Notes: a model not told the origin generated them from the letters alone. A stretch of 64,000 nucleotides of DNA from an uncultured Neglectibacter sp. (GCA_904419785.1 CAJFSY010000006.1:124001-188000); one strand, 5' to 3'; counted from the stretch's first letter, positions 37,462 to 46,903 are shown. A program made the numbers and translations.

Positions 37462-38250
37462 TCACGCTGGGAAAACGGTGCCGATGTCTTCGCCGCGCAT
37501 CAGGCGGTATAAGCTTTGAACATCGCTGCCCGATACGATTGCCATCGGGATGCCCTGGCTCACTGCCATGCGGGCGGCCTTCAATTTCGTGGCCATGCCT
37601 CCCGTTCCACGGCTTGACCCAGCCCCGCCTGCCAGCCCTTCGATCTCGGGGGTGATCTTCTCCACCCGGGCAATCCGCTTGGCATGAGGGTTCTTCCGGG
37701 GATCGCTGTCGTAAAGGCCGTCAATGTCGGTGAGGATCACCAACCCCTGGGCTCCGCAGAGCCCGGCGACCACCGCCGACAAAGTGTCGTTATCGCCAAA
37801 GTTGCGGCCTTCCAGTTCGCTGGTCTCTACGGTGTCGTTTTCGTTCACCACAGGGATCACCCCCATGGAAAGCAGTTCCCCAAAGGTGTTTTGTACGTTG
37901 CGGCGGCTGCGGTCCTCATCCACCACATCTGCGGTAAGCAGCACCTGGGCCACTGTCTGATTGTATTCCCCAAAGAACTTGTCATATAAAAACATCAGCT
38001 CACACTGGCCAATGGCAGCCAGCGCCTGCTTTTTTTCCGTTTCTTCGGGACGCTGCTGCAAGCCGATCTTGCCCATGCCCACACCGATGGCGCCTGAGGA
38101 CACCAGCACCAGCTTTTTCCCGGAATTTTGCAAATCCGACAGGGTGCGGCACAGCTGCTCCATCCGCCCCAGGTTCACCTTTCCGTTTTCATAGGTCAAG
38201 GTGGAGGTGCCCACTTTGACCACCAAAATTTCCGCTTCTTTCAGCTCCAT
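37462..38250 (-). CDS. proB: Glutamate 5-kinase (short form without PUA domain)
   Basis: ILVVKVGTSTLTYENGKV, VLVSSGAIGVGMGKIGL, VNENDTV, FGDNDTLSAVVAGL; ends shortly after RLMRGEDIGTVF. Confidence 0.94.
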   Translation of the reverse strand: MELKEAEILVVKVGTSTLTYENGKVNLGRMEQLCRTLSDLQNSGKKLVLVSSGAIGVGMGKIGLQQRPEETEKKQALAAIGQCELMFLYDKFFGEYNQTVAQVLLTADVVDEDRSRRNVQNTFGELLSMGVIPVVNENDTVETSELEGRNFGDNDTLSAVVAGLCGAQGLVILTDIDGLYDSDPRKNPHAKRIARVEKITPEIEGLAGGAGSSRGTGGMATKLKAARMAVSQGIPMAIVSGSDVQSLYRLMRGEDIGTVFPA

Positions 38251-38330
38251 AATTCTCCCGGGCAGTTCCCGGCCCCTTCCTTCCCTCATTTTCCCCAAGG
38301 ATACTTATATTCCGTTTCCGCCTTTGCCCC

Positions 38331-39428
38331 TTAGAGCCCCAGCACGATCTTCCCGCCGCCCACAACGGTCTCCCCGTCGTACAGCACCAAAGACTGCCCC
38401 GGCGTAATGGCCCGCTGAGGTTCGTCGAAGATCACTTGCAGTTCGTCCGGCCCTGTCTGGATGGCGGTGGCAGGCTGCTCCATTTGGCGGTATCGCACCC
38501 GGGCTTTCACCCGCATAGGGGTATCTATGCTTTCCTGTGAAATCAAATTGATGTCCCGGGCAGTCACTTCCCGGGAGAAAAGCTCTTCCTGCTTTCCCAG
38601 CACCACCTGGTTTTTCTTTGTGTCGATCTTGCACACATACATGGGCTGGGGGAAAGAAAGCCCCAAGCCCTTCCGCTGGCCCACGGTATAGTGGATGATC
38701 CCTTTATGCTGCCCGTAGACCTGGCCCTCTGTGCCCACAAATTCTCCGGGAGGGAACTCCTTTGGGTCCTCTTTTTTCTCTTCCCAGCGGCGGATAAAGG
38801 CAGCGTAATCCCCATCCGGCACAAAGCAGATATCCTGGCTGTCACGCTTTCTGGCGTTAATAAACCCGTGTTCCTCCGCCAGTTCCCGAACACGCTCTTT
38901 TGTCAGCCCACCCAAGGGCAGCAGCAGCCGGGAAATCTCCCACTGTGTAAGGGAATAGAGCATATAGCTTTGATCTTTCGCCGGGTCCAGGCCTTTTTTC
39001 AGCAGCCAGCGGCCGGTTTGGGGGTCTTGCTCTACCCGGGCGTAATGGCCTGTGGCCACATAGGGGTACCCGATCTCTTCGCCGCGGCGCATCAGCTTCT
39101 CAAACTTGATATACCGGTTGCAGTCCACGCAAGGGTTGGGGGTCTCGCCATTTTCATAGGCCTGGACAAACCGGCCCATCACCTCGCGGCGGAAAGCGTC
39201 TTTAAAATTGAACACATAAAAAGGCATCCCCAGCCGGAACGCCACCGACCGGGCGTCAGCTACGTCGTCCACGGAACAGCATGTCTTTTCTTGGGGAATG
39301 CCCCGGTCCTCGTTGTTTGTCAGCGCCAGGGTGACGCCCATACAGTCGAACCCCTGCTGCTGACAGAGCAAGGCCGCCACGCTGGAATCCACGCCGCCGC
39401 TCATGGCGATGATGGCTTTCTTTTCCAC
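38331..39428 (-). CDS. mnmA: tRNA-specific 2-thiouridylase MnmA
   Basis: AMSGGVDSSVAALLCQQQGFDCMGVTL; NPCVDCNRYIKF; GLDPAKDQSYMLYSL. Confidence 0.96.
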   Translation of the reverse strand: MEKKAIIAMSGGVDSSVAALLCQQQGFDCMGVTLALTNNEDRGIPQEKTCCSVDDVADARSVAFRLGMPFYVFNFKDAFRREVMGRFVQAYENGETPNPCVDCNRYIKFEKLMRRGEEIGYPYVATGHYARVEQDPQTGRWLLKKGLDPAKDQSYMLYSLTQWEISRLLLPLGGLTKERVRELAEEHGFINARKRDSQDICFVPDGDYAAFIRRWEEKKEDPKEFPPGEFVGTEGQVYGQHKGIIHYTVGQRKGLGLSFPQPMYVCKIDTKKNQVVLGKQEELFSREVTARDINLISQESIDTPMRVKARVRYRQMEQPATAIQTGPDELQVIFDEPQRAITPGQSLVLYDGETVVGGGKIVLGL

Positions 39429-39455
39429 AGGCGCCCTCCTTTCTGTTGAAATCTT

Positions 39456-39776
39456 TTATTTTATCAGCTTTTTCAATTCCAGGGCTTTTCCCAAGTCCCC
39501 CTGGGCCTTCAGCTTTCCAAAGGTAAAGGCAGCCACAGGGTCCAGCTTTTTGTTGACGATCTTCCAGAAATTCTCGTCGGAAATGGTCAACTCCACATCC
39601 CGGTCGTGATAGTCATAAGGCTCGATGGCAAGCTTGCCGCCCTTGATCTCCACATAAAAGGTACCGGCAGCCTCGCCGGTGATATTGATCTGAATGCGGG
39701 TAGGGTCAGCCACGTTGGAGACATCCGCCCCCATAAACCGGTCTTTCACTTGCTGGAAATATTCCTGAAACGTCAT
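39456..39776 (-). CDS. SCP2 sterol-binding domain protein
   Basis: 106 aa; NITGEAAGTFYVEIKGGKLAIEPYDYHDRDVELTISDENFWKIVNKKLDPVAAFTFGKLKAQGDLGKALELKKLI. Confidence 0.85.
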   Translation of the reverse strand: MTFQEYFQQVKDRFMGADVSNVADPTRIQINITGEAAGTFYVEIKGGKLAIEPYDYHDRDVELTISDENFWKIVNKKLDPVAAFTFGKLKAQGDLGKALELKKLIK

Positions 39777-39934
39777 TGCAACCGCTCCCTTTTTTCTAGT
39801 GTTGAAAATGATAGTCCCATGTTACCATATTGGAGAGTCGAATACAACGGAATCAGAAAGTTTTTACAGCGTGTTTCCTATTTCTTTGGGGTGGAACGCT
39901 CTTCTTATAGGCGGATTCTGGGCAGCCGAAAAAC

Positions 39935-39965
39935 AAAAAGGAGCCCGCGAGGGGGCTCCTTCTGT
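39935..39965 (-). terminator. Rho-independent terminator downstream of pnp
   Basis: AAGGAGCCCCCTCGCGGGCTCCTTTTTGTTTTT on the minus strand. Confidence 0.85.
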
Positions 39966-40045
39966 TTTCCTAGTTTTATGAGGCAAACCTCTGGTTTGCT
40001 TTTAGGTCGTGGGGTTTCATCCCACACCCTGACAAACTTTTACGT

Positions 40046-42244
40046 TTACTTATCGTGGTGCTCTCTGCGGGGACGGCGGTCATGGTTCCGGTCGCCATGC
40101 TCCCGGCGGGGAGGACGTCCCTCGGAAATCTCGTTTTCCGGCACAGCGCCGTCTAAGTCGATGAGAGCGTCACGGCGAGAGAGGTTCAGCCGGCCTTTAT
40201 CGTCGATCTCCAACACCTTCACCTTTACGATATCGCCCACGTTCACCACGTCGGTGACTTTCTCGGTGCGCTTCACGTCCAGGCGGGAAATGTGCACCAG
40301 GCCTTCCTTGCCGGGGGCGATCTCCACAAAGGCGCCAAAGTCCATCAGCCGGGTAACACGGCCGTTATAATAAGAGCCGGGCTCCGGGTCGTTTACGATG
40401 GTATCCACAATGTCCAGAGCGCGCTGGCACTTCTCCTGGTCCAAGCCGGAAATGAACACATGGCCGTCCTCTTCCACGTCCATTTTCACTTCGCACTCGG
40501 CGCAGATCTTCTGGATCACTTTGCCGCCGCTGCCGATCACTTCCCGGATCTTGTCCACGGGGATCTGGGTAGAGCACATCTTAGGAGCGTACTTGGAAAG
40601 CTGGGGCCGCACTTCGGGAATGGCCTTGAGGATGATCTCGTCGATAATATAGTTGCGGGCTTTGTGGGTCTTTTCCAGGGCTTCCTTTACCATTTCGGGA
40701 GTAAGGCCCTGGATCTTCAAGTCCATCTGGATGGCGGTGATGCCTTTCTTGGTGCCGCCTACTTTAAAGTCCATGTCGCCGAAAAAGTCCTCAATGCCCT
40801 GGATATCCACCATGGTCATCCAGCGGTCGCCCTCGGTGATCAAACCGCAGGAAATACCCGCTACAGGAGCCTTGATGGGCACGCCGGCAGCCATCAGGGC
40901 CAGAGTAGAGCCGCAAATGGAAGCCTGGGAAGTAGAGCCGTTGGAGGAAAGCACTTCGCTGACCAAACGGATGGTATAGGGGAACTCCTCCACGCTGGGG
41001 ATCACAGGCACCAAGGCCCGCTCCGCCAAAGCGCCGTGGCCGATCTCCCGGCGGCCGGGGCCGCGGCTGGGTTTGGTCTCGCCCACAGAGTAGGAGGGGA
41101 AGTTGTAGTGATGGATATACCGCTTGGACTCTTCATCGTCGATGCCGTCCAGCAGCTGGTTATCACGGATGGAACCCAGAGTGGCCACGGTGAGCACCTG
41201 GGTCTGGCCGCGGGTAAACATGCCGGAACCGTGAACACGGGGCAGAAGGTCCACTTCGGCGGCCAGAGGACGCATGTCGTCCATGCCACGGCCGTCCACA
41301 CGCTTCTGCTCGTCCAACAGCCAGCGGCGCACCACGTATTTCTGAGTCAGGTACATGCACTCGTCGATCTTCCCTTCCTGTTCGGGATAGAGGGGATCGA
41401 AATGCTCATGCACGTCCTCGTAAACGGGCTTCAAACGCTCGTCCCGGATGTTCTTGTCATCGGTATCCAGCGCGGCGCGCACAGCGTCCTCGGCGTAGTC
41501 ACGAATAGCCAGGAACATTTCGTGCTCCGGCTTGTTGGAGGGATACTGGAACTTGGCTTTGCCGATCTCAGCCCGCATCTCTTTGATGAACTCGATGATC
41601 TTCTGGTTGGCTTCGTGACCGGCCATAATGCCGTTATACATCTCCTCGTCGGAAACCTCGTCGGCCCCGGCTTCGATCATGGCGATACGCTCATCGGTAG
41701 AAGCCACGGTCACCGCCATTTTGGAGACTTTACGCTGCTCGGTGTTGGGGTTGATCACAAATTCCCCGTCCACCAGGCCCACGGAAACGCCGGAAATGGG
41801 GCCGTTCCAGGGGATATCGGAAATGGAAAGGGCAATGGAAGTGCCGATAAGGGCGGCGATCTCCGGGGAATTGTCCTGGTCCACAGACATAACAGTGCAC
41901 ACGATAGACACGTCGTTGCGCATATCCTTGGGGAACAATGGCCGGATGGGCCGGTCGATCATGCGGCAGGTAAGAGTGGCCTTTTCAGAGGGGCGTCCCT
42001 CACGCTTGAGGAAAGAGCCGGGGATCTTGCCCACAGAATAGAGCTTTTCTTCAAAATCCACAGAAAGGGGGAAGAAGTCGATGCCGTCGCGGGGCTTGGC
42101 AGCGGCGGTAACCGCCACATGGACCACTGTGTCGCCATAACGCACCAGGCATTCGCCGTTGGCCAGCTGGGCCATCTTACCAGTCTCCACTACCAGGGGA
42201 CGGCCAGCCAGTTCTGTTTCAAACACTCTAAAATTTTCAAACAT
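40046..42244 (-). CDS. pnp: Polyribonucleotide nucleotidyltransferase
   Basis: FSVDFEEKLYSVGKIPGSFLKREGRPSEKATL-type RNase PH domain, KH, S1 domain; start placed at MFENFRVFETELAGRPL (42244), since the upstream ORF extension is the structured leader. Confidence 0.95.
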   Translation of the reverse strand: MFENFRVFETELAGRPLVVETGKMAQLANGECLVRYGDTVVHVAVTAAAKPRDGIDFFPLSVDFEEKLYSVGKIPGSFLKREGRPSEKATLTCRMIDRPIRPLFPKDMRNDVSIVCTVMSVDQDNSPEIAALIGTSIALSISDIPWNGPISGVSVGLVDGEFVINPNTEQRKVSKMAVTVASTDERIAMIEAGADEVSDEEMYNGIMAGHEANQKIIEFIKEMRAEIGKAKFQYPSNKPEHEMFLAIRDYAEDAVRAALDTDDKNIRDERLKPVYEDVHEHFDPLYPEQEGKIDECMYLTQKYVVRRWLLDEQKRVDGRGMDDMRPLAAEVDLLPRVHGSGMFTRGQTQVLTVATLGSIRDNQLLDGIDDEESKRYIHHYNFPSYSVGETKPSRGPGRREIGHGALAERALVPVIPSVEEFPYTIRLVSEVLSSNGSTSQASICGSTLALMAAGVPIKAPVAGISCGLITEGDRWMTMVDIQGIEDFFGDMDFKVGGTKKGITAIQMDLKIQGLTPEMVKEALEKTHKARNYIIDEIILKAIPEVRPQLSKYAPKMCSTQIPVDKIREVIGSGGKVIQKICAECEVKMDVEEDGHVFISGLDQEKCQRALDIVDTIVNDPEPGSYYNGRVTRLMDFGAFVEIAPGKEGLVHISRLDVKRTEKVTDVVNVGDIVKVKVLEIDDKGRLNLSRRDALIDLDGAVPENEISEGRPPRREHGDRNHDRRPRREHHDK

Positions 42245-42303
42245 AAAACAACGCGTTCCTTTCTCCCCGGGGCGCCTTTGCCAGCCGGGGCGGTTATTCA
42301 AAA

Positions 42304-42375
42304 GGCGGCACTGTTTGACAAGGAAACAAGCCGGCCGGCAATTTCCGGCTGGTTTGCTTGTAAAACAGTTCCGCC
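42304..42375 (-). promoter_or_regulatory. Long imperfect stem-loop in the rpsO-pnp intergenic leader
   Basis: Minus strand GGCGGaACTGTTTTaCAAGC..CAGCCGG-AAATTG-CCGGcCGGCTTG...AAACAGTgCCGCC. Confidence 0.65.
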
Positions 42376-42389
42376 CCTGTAAAAGAGCG

Positions 42390-42433
42390 AAAGGCTGTGC
42401 CCGCCGGCCCAAAGGCCCGCAGCCACAGCCCGC
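42390..42433 (-). terminator. Terminator/attenuator-like hairpin after rpsO
   Basis: GGCTGTG..GCGGGCC-TTT-GGCC..CACAGCC then TTTCGCTCTTTT on the minus strand. Confidence 0.5.
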
Positions 42434-42443
42434 TTCTTTTTTC

Positions 42444-42707
42444 TTACTTACGGATACCCAGCTCGGCAATGATGGCACGATAGCGCTCAATGTCGATCTT
42501 GGTCAGATAGTTCAACAGATTCCGTCTCTGGCCAACCATCTTCAGCAGGCCGCGGCGGGAGTGATGGTCTTTCTTGTTCACACGCAGGTGCTCGGTCAGG
42601 TCGTTGATGCGCTTGGTCAGCACAGCGATCTGCACTTCGGGAGAACCGGTGTCGCCCTCGTGGCGGGCATACTTCTGGATAATCTCGGTCTTTTCAGTCT
42701 TGGTCAT
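42444..42707 (-). CDS. rpsO: 30S ribosomal protein S15
   Basis: 87 aa; [47 protein letters not shown]. Confidence 0.98.
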   Translation of the reverse strand: MTKTEKTEIIQKYARHEGDTGSPEVQIAVLTKRINDLTEHLRVNKKDHHSRRGLLKMVGQRRNLLNYLTKIDIERYRAIIAELGIRK

Positions 42708-42890
42708 GGTAATTCCACCTTTTCCGCGGCCATCGCCGCATAAAATTCACCCTGTCCACAGGTAGGGGTTGGTGTAGTCCCTTATCCGAGGAGCGGGCAG
42801 CTTGATTATTCTATCATAGCCCAAGGGCTTTGTAAAGTGGTTTTCGGGAAATATAAGCCATTTCTCCCAGAATAGAATAGCCTTTTTCAC

Positions 42891-43094
42891 CAGGCAATAT
42901 CCGCAGGCAGCGCGTCATCCCACTCCCACTTCGGTCCCGTGGCTATACGCCACGGTGCGCGGCTTGCCCGGGGCGCAGCCCTAAAGCTCGGCTTTCTTTT
43001 CCAACAGGCAATATCCGCGGGCAGCGCGTCATCTCACTCCCACTTCGGTCCCGTGGCTATACGCCACGGTGCGCGGCTTGCCCGGGGCGCAGCC
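42891..43094. repeat. 114-bp-period tandem repeat (2 copies)
   Basis: caggcaatatccgc(a/g)ggcagcgcgtcatc(c/t)cactcccacttcggtcccgtggctatacgccacggtgcgcggcttgcccggggcgcagcc at 42891 and 43005. Confidence 0.92.
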
Positions 43095-44025
43095 CCCTGG
43101 GGAAAGAGGGAGGGGAGATCCGAGCGGCCACAGCTTTGGCCTCGGCACCGTTTTTCTCTATGGCAGCTTTCAGTTCCTCCAGAGAAGCGAACTTCCGCTC
43201 GGGCCGCAAAAATTCCAAAAGGAACACCCGCACCCGCTTGCCGTACAAGTCCCCGGTAAAATCGGGCATCCAGGTTTCCGAAAGCACTTTGTCGGAACCC
43301 ACCGTGGGCTTTACCCCCACGTTGGTCACCCCGTAGAAGTATTGTCCCCCAACGCGGCACCAAGATGCGTAAACTCCAAATTTCGGCAGCACGAACCCTT
43401 CTGGAATGGCTTGGTTGATAGTGGGCGTACCCAGCAGGCTGCCGCCGATATGGTTGCCGTGGATCACTTCCAGCGAAAAGCCAAACGGCCTTCCCAAAAG
43501 CCGGTTCGCCAGGGGGATGTCTCCCTCTTCCACAGCTTTCCGGATGCGGGTGGAACTGATTTTTTCGCCACTATCCATAACAGCGGGCACCACATACAGT
43601 TCTATCCCTGCTTCCCGGCACAATGCCCCCAGCAGGGCCACGTCGCCTTTTGCACCTTTGCCAAAACGGAAATCCTCCCCGCAGCACAGCCGCCGGGCAT
43701 TGCACTTCTCAAACAGCACTTTGCGCACGAAAGCTTCCGCTTCCCAGTCGCGCACATCCTCAAACTCCAGGGAATACAACACTCGAATCCCCGTATGTTC
43801 CAGAATCCGCTCTTTGTCCCGGCCGGTGAGCACCGAACTGTTCCCCGAGGGACTGGACCGGAACGTAAATACCCCGGGCTGCCAACACTGGCCTTCTTTC
43901 CCCGGAGCGCAGGCAGCGTGGATGACCGCCATATGGCCGCGATGCAGGCCGTCGAAAGCTCCCAAAGCCAGGGAAGAGGGCGCTTCCGCCTGTTCCAGTT
44001 CGCCCAGTGTGCGTATAATGTTCAT
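43057..44025 (-). CDS. ribF: Bifunctional riboflavin kinase/FAD synthetase
   Basis: LGAFDGLHRGHMAVI; SSTRIRKAVEEGDIPLANRLLGRPF; GVTNVGVKPTVG; C-terminal ~20 aa encoded by repeat DNA. Confidence 0.95.
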   Translation of the reverse strand: MNIIRTLGELEQAEAPSSLALGAFDGLHRGHMAVIHAACAPGKEGQCWQPGVFTFRSSPSGNSSVLTGRDKERILEHTGIRVLYSLEFEDVRDWEAEAFVRKVLFEKCNARRLCCGEDFRFGKGAKGDVALLGALCREAGIELYVVPAVMDSGEKISSTRIRKAVEEGDIPLANRLLGRPFGFSLEVIHGNHIGGSLLGTPTINQAIPEGFVLPKFGVYASWCRVGGQYFYGVTNVGVKPTVGSDKVLSETWMPDFTGDLYGKRVRVFLLEFLRPERKFASLEELKAAIEKNGAEAKAVAARISPPSFPRGLRPGQAAHRGV

Positions 44026-44028
44026 TGG

Positions 44029-44931
44029 CTATTCCCCCCGTTCCAAAAAGGATTTCAAAAATCGCAGCTGCCCTTGTTCCCGGTCTACGTTTCCCAGCCC
44101 CAAAAACGCTCCTTCCGGAGATTTGACCCGGCACACCCCTTCTTCCGGCGCCTTCCGCAGCCGGGAAAGGTCCAGCCCTCCGCCGTTTTCAAACCGTTTT
44201 GCCTGGGCCTGGCTTACCGTCACCTGGGGGTATTGGGAAAAAATCCGCTCCACCGGAAACAGCGCTTCTTCCAGACTGCCTTCTCCGGCAAGGGCTTTCA
44301 GCTCTTCCAAAGAACGGGCGTCCTCCAACGTGAAGCCGCAAGCCCTGGTCCGCCGCAAAGAAGTCATCGTGCCGCAGCTTCCCGCGGCCTTGGCAAGGTC
44401 CTCGATCAAAACCCGTATGTAAGTGCCTTTGGAACAGCTTACCCGCAGCGTCCCTTCCCGGGTCTCCGGGTCGTAGGAACACAGCTCCAGCATGGAAATG
44501 GTCACCTGCCGGGCGGGGCGTTCCACCTCTACCCCTTTCCGGGCCAGCTCATAGAGCCTTTTCCCGCCAACGGATACCGCCGAATACATGGGCGGCACCT
44601 GGCTGATCTCTCCCCGGAACTGGGGCAGGACCATTTCTAAAGTTTCCAGGGGTACAGGGGCAGCGCTTGTTTCCACTACTTCCCCGGTAACGTCCCCGGT
44701 ATCCCGCCGCTCTCCCAAACGGAAGGCGGCCTCATACTCCTTGCCGGTATCAGGAAGGAAGTTCAGGGCTTTGGCAGCCCTTCCCAGCAGCACGGGAAGC
44801 ACTCCGGTAGCCATGGGGTCCAGGGTGCCGGTATGGCCGATCTTTTTCTGGTGCGACAGCCCCCGCATAACCGCTACCGCGTCAAACGAGGTAAACCCGC
44901 TGGGCTTGTCCAAAATGATGATGCCGTTCAT
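44029..44931 (-). CDS. truB: tRNA pseudouridine(55) synthase
   Basis: GIIILDKPSGFTSFDAVAVMRGL, KIGHTGTLDPMATGVLPVLLGRAAK. Confidence 0.96.
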   Translation of the reverse strand: MNGIIILDKPSGFTSFDAVAVMRGLSHQKKIGHTGTLDPMATGVLPVLLGRAAKALNFLPDTGKEYEAAFRLGERRDTGDVTGEVVETSAAPVPLETLEMVLPQFRGEISQVPPMYSAVSVGGKRLYELARKGVEVERPARQVTISMLELCSYDPETREGTLRVSCSKGTYIRVLIEDLAKAAGSCGTMTSLRRTRACGFTLEDARSLEELKALAGEGSLEEALFPVERIFSQYPQVTVSQAQAKRFENGGGLDLSRLRKAPEEGVCRVKSPEGAFLGLGNVDREQGQLRFLKSFLERGE

Positions 44932-45020
44932 GAAGGCCTCCTTTGATGGATTTCAGGGACATTCCTGACCTTTTAGCGTTTTTCGGGAAAAAAGTGGAAA
45001 ACTTTTCTGTATGCCTGCCG

Positions 45021-45866
45021 TTAGAGGCCTTGTTCTTCCACGAAGCTGTAAAAGGCCTTTTCCGCGCCTTCGTCCTTGGCTTGGACCGTTCCCACGCTTT
45101 GAGAATACAAGGTAAACTCCTCTTCTCCATCCAGCCCGAAGGTTTTGTCGCACAGCTTCTGGTCATAGGCGCCGATGCCGCATGTGCCCAGGCCCAGCGC
45201 CGCGCAGGCCAGATACAGATTCTCGCCCACATGGCCTATATCCGCCATGACCATGCGGTGGGCAAACATGCCATACCGCCATTCGCTGCGATAGCACACA
45301 AAGCTCCAAAAGAACACCACATTGGCTTTCGCCGCCCATCCTTGGCCGCACAGGCTTTCGTCCAGCAGGCTGGTGATGGCCTGGCGGTCCTCTATGGCCT
45401 CAAGCAGTTCCAGCTGGTGGGTCATGGGCAAATAGTGGTAGATACCGGGAAGCAGACCTTCCACGTCCCGCACCGCCAGATATGTTTCAAAGGGATGCCG
45501 CGCGCCGCCGCAAGGGACCGTGCGCAGTGTGGCGTAGCTTTTGCCCCGTATCCCTTTGACGCCCTGGGTAGCCCACAGCAAGAAGGAAAGCTGGAGCAGG
45601 CTCATATCCTCTTGGGTGTAGACACGGCTGCTTTTGCGCTTGAGCAGCAGCTCTAACAGGCCGTCTCCCATGGGCAGGCTTTCAAAGTTCCGGGGAAGGT
45701 CCACACGGTTGTCTGTCATGGGGGCTTTCACCAGCGGCGGCTGGGGAAGCTTCAATTCCTGGTCGGTTTTATAATCGTGGTCACTGCGCTCGCTGCCCGC
45801 TGTGGTGGTGGACTTTAAAAAGTCCCGCCCCTTTTGGATTCTTTCCCGAATCATTTTCTCGTCCAT
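45021..45866 (-). CDS. SagB/ThcOx-type nitroreductase-family oxidoreductase
   Basis: LLELLLKRKSSRVYTQEDMSLLQLSFLLWATQGVKG; RTVPCGGARHPFETYLAVRDVEGLLPGIYHYLP; DIGHVGENLYLACAALGLGTCGIG. Confidence 0.88.
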   Translation of the reverse strand: MDEKMIRERIQKGRDFLKSTTTAGSERSDHDYKTDQELKLPQPPLVKAPMTDNRVDLPRNFESLPMGDGLLELLLKRKSSRVYTQEDMSLLQLSFLLWATQGVKGIRGKSYATLRTVPCGGARHPFETYLAVRDVEGLLPGIYHYLPMTHQLELLEAIEDRQAITSLLDESLCGQGWAAKANVVFFWSFVCYRSEWRYGMFAHRMVMADIGHVGENLYLACAALGLGTCGIGAYDQKLCDKTFGLDGEEEFTLYSQSVGTVQAKDEGAEKAFYSFVEEQGL

Positions 45867-45939
45867 TTACAACTCTCTCCTCTCCATTTCCCCCTAAGGG
45901 AACGCAGGGGCCTCCATCGGCTGCCCCTGCGTGGTTATC

Positions 45940-46899
45940 TTATAAAAGACCCAGTTCTCCCAAATATTCCCCGCAGGCCTTTTCCATGGTCTGCAAGGCC
46001 TGTTCCAAAGTCATTTCCAACGTGCAGCCGGCGGCTCCCTTGTGGCCTCCGCCTCCAAACCTGCTGCACAGCTGGGCAGCGTCCCCAGGCGGGTTGGCCC
46101 GCAGGGATACCTTTACCTTGCCGTTTTCCTTTTCTTTAAGGGTAACGCCCAGCACTACCCCTTCGATCTCCCGGGGCAGGGAAGCCAGCCCTTCCAGGTC
46201 GGTCTCTTTGACGCCGGTAGCGCCAAAGATACTCAGCGGAACCTGGATGACGGCGCATTTGCCGCCGCTGGAAAAACGCATGGTATCCATGGTCATGCGC
46301 TCAGCTTCCACCTGGGCTTTGGTCTTGCTCTCGAACATGGCGCGGTTGATGTCCGCCCCTCGGGCGCCCCGTTCCAGCAGCGCCGCCGCGATACGGTGAG
46401 TGCGGGAGGTGACGCTTTGATACCGGAAGCATCCCGTATCCGTGGTCAGCCCCGTATAGAGGCAGTCCGCTATGGCCGGGGTGATCTCCGCGCCCAGTTC
46501 TTCCAGCAGGGCGAAAACCAGCTCCACGGTGGCTGCTGCCGTAGAATCCACCCACCGTTCCGGGGCGAAAGGCACGTGGGTGCCGTGGTGGTCGATGGCA
46601 AGTTCGATCCGGTCCACCAGCTCTTTGGGAGTTTCTCCCAGCAAGGTTTTGTCCGCCACGTCCACGGTCATCACATGTTCCGGCTGGAACTCTCCCAGGG
46701 CCAGGCCTTCAAACAAGTAGGAAAACTTCTCCGGCACCGGGTCGGCGCAGAAAAACTTCACCTGTTTTCCCAGGGAACACAGTCCCCGCAGCAGCGCCGC
46801 CGCAGACCCCAACGTATCCCCATCGGGGGAAGCGTGGCTGATCACCAGCACCTTATCCCAGCTTTTCAGCAAAGACGCGGCTTTCACACAGTCGGCCAT
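45940..46899 (-). CDS. nrnA: DHH/DHHA1 oligoribonuclease/pAp phosphatase (NrnA-like)
   Basis: VLVISHASPDGDTLGSAAALL; IELAIDHHGTH; GGGGHKGAAGCTL. Confidence 0.94.
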   Translation of the reverse strand: MADCVKAASLLKSWDKVLVISHASPDGDTLGSAAALLRGLCSLGKQVKFFCADPVPEKFSYLFEGLALGEFQPEHVMTVDVADKTLLGETPKELVDRIELAIDHHGTHVPFAPERWVDSTAAATVELVFALLEELGAEITPAIADCLYTGLTTDTGCFRYQSVTSRTHRIAAALLERGARGADINRAMFESKTKAQVEAERMTMDTMRFSSGGKCAVIQVPLSIFGATGVKETDLEGLASLPREIEGVVLGVTLKEKENGKVKVSLRANPPGDAAQLCSRFGGGGHKGAAGCTLEMTLEQALQTMEKACGEYLGELGLL

Positions 46900-46903
46900 G
46901 GTC

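Noticed and set aside
36833-37465. Short ORFs (124, 89, 72 aa) in the proB-proA gap
   Set aside because: They translate repeat DNA, repeat the same peptides and lack RBSs; better explained by the modular repeat.
40292-42382. 696-aa plus-strand ORF opposite pnp
   Set aside because: Codon-aligned antisense artefact of biased codon usage; pnp is unambiguous.
42250-42490. N-terminal 82-aa extension of pnp ([17 protein letters not shown]...)
   Set aside because: The DNA forms strong hairpins, overlaps the rpsO end, and PNPase normally starts at MFENFRVFE with its own upstream RBS-like AAAGGA.
43069-44640. 523-aa plus-strand ORF across ribF and truB
   Set aside because: Antisense to two recognised genes; low-complexity composition typical of mirror ORFs.
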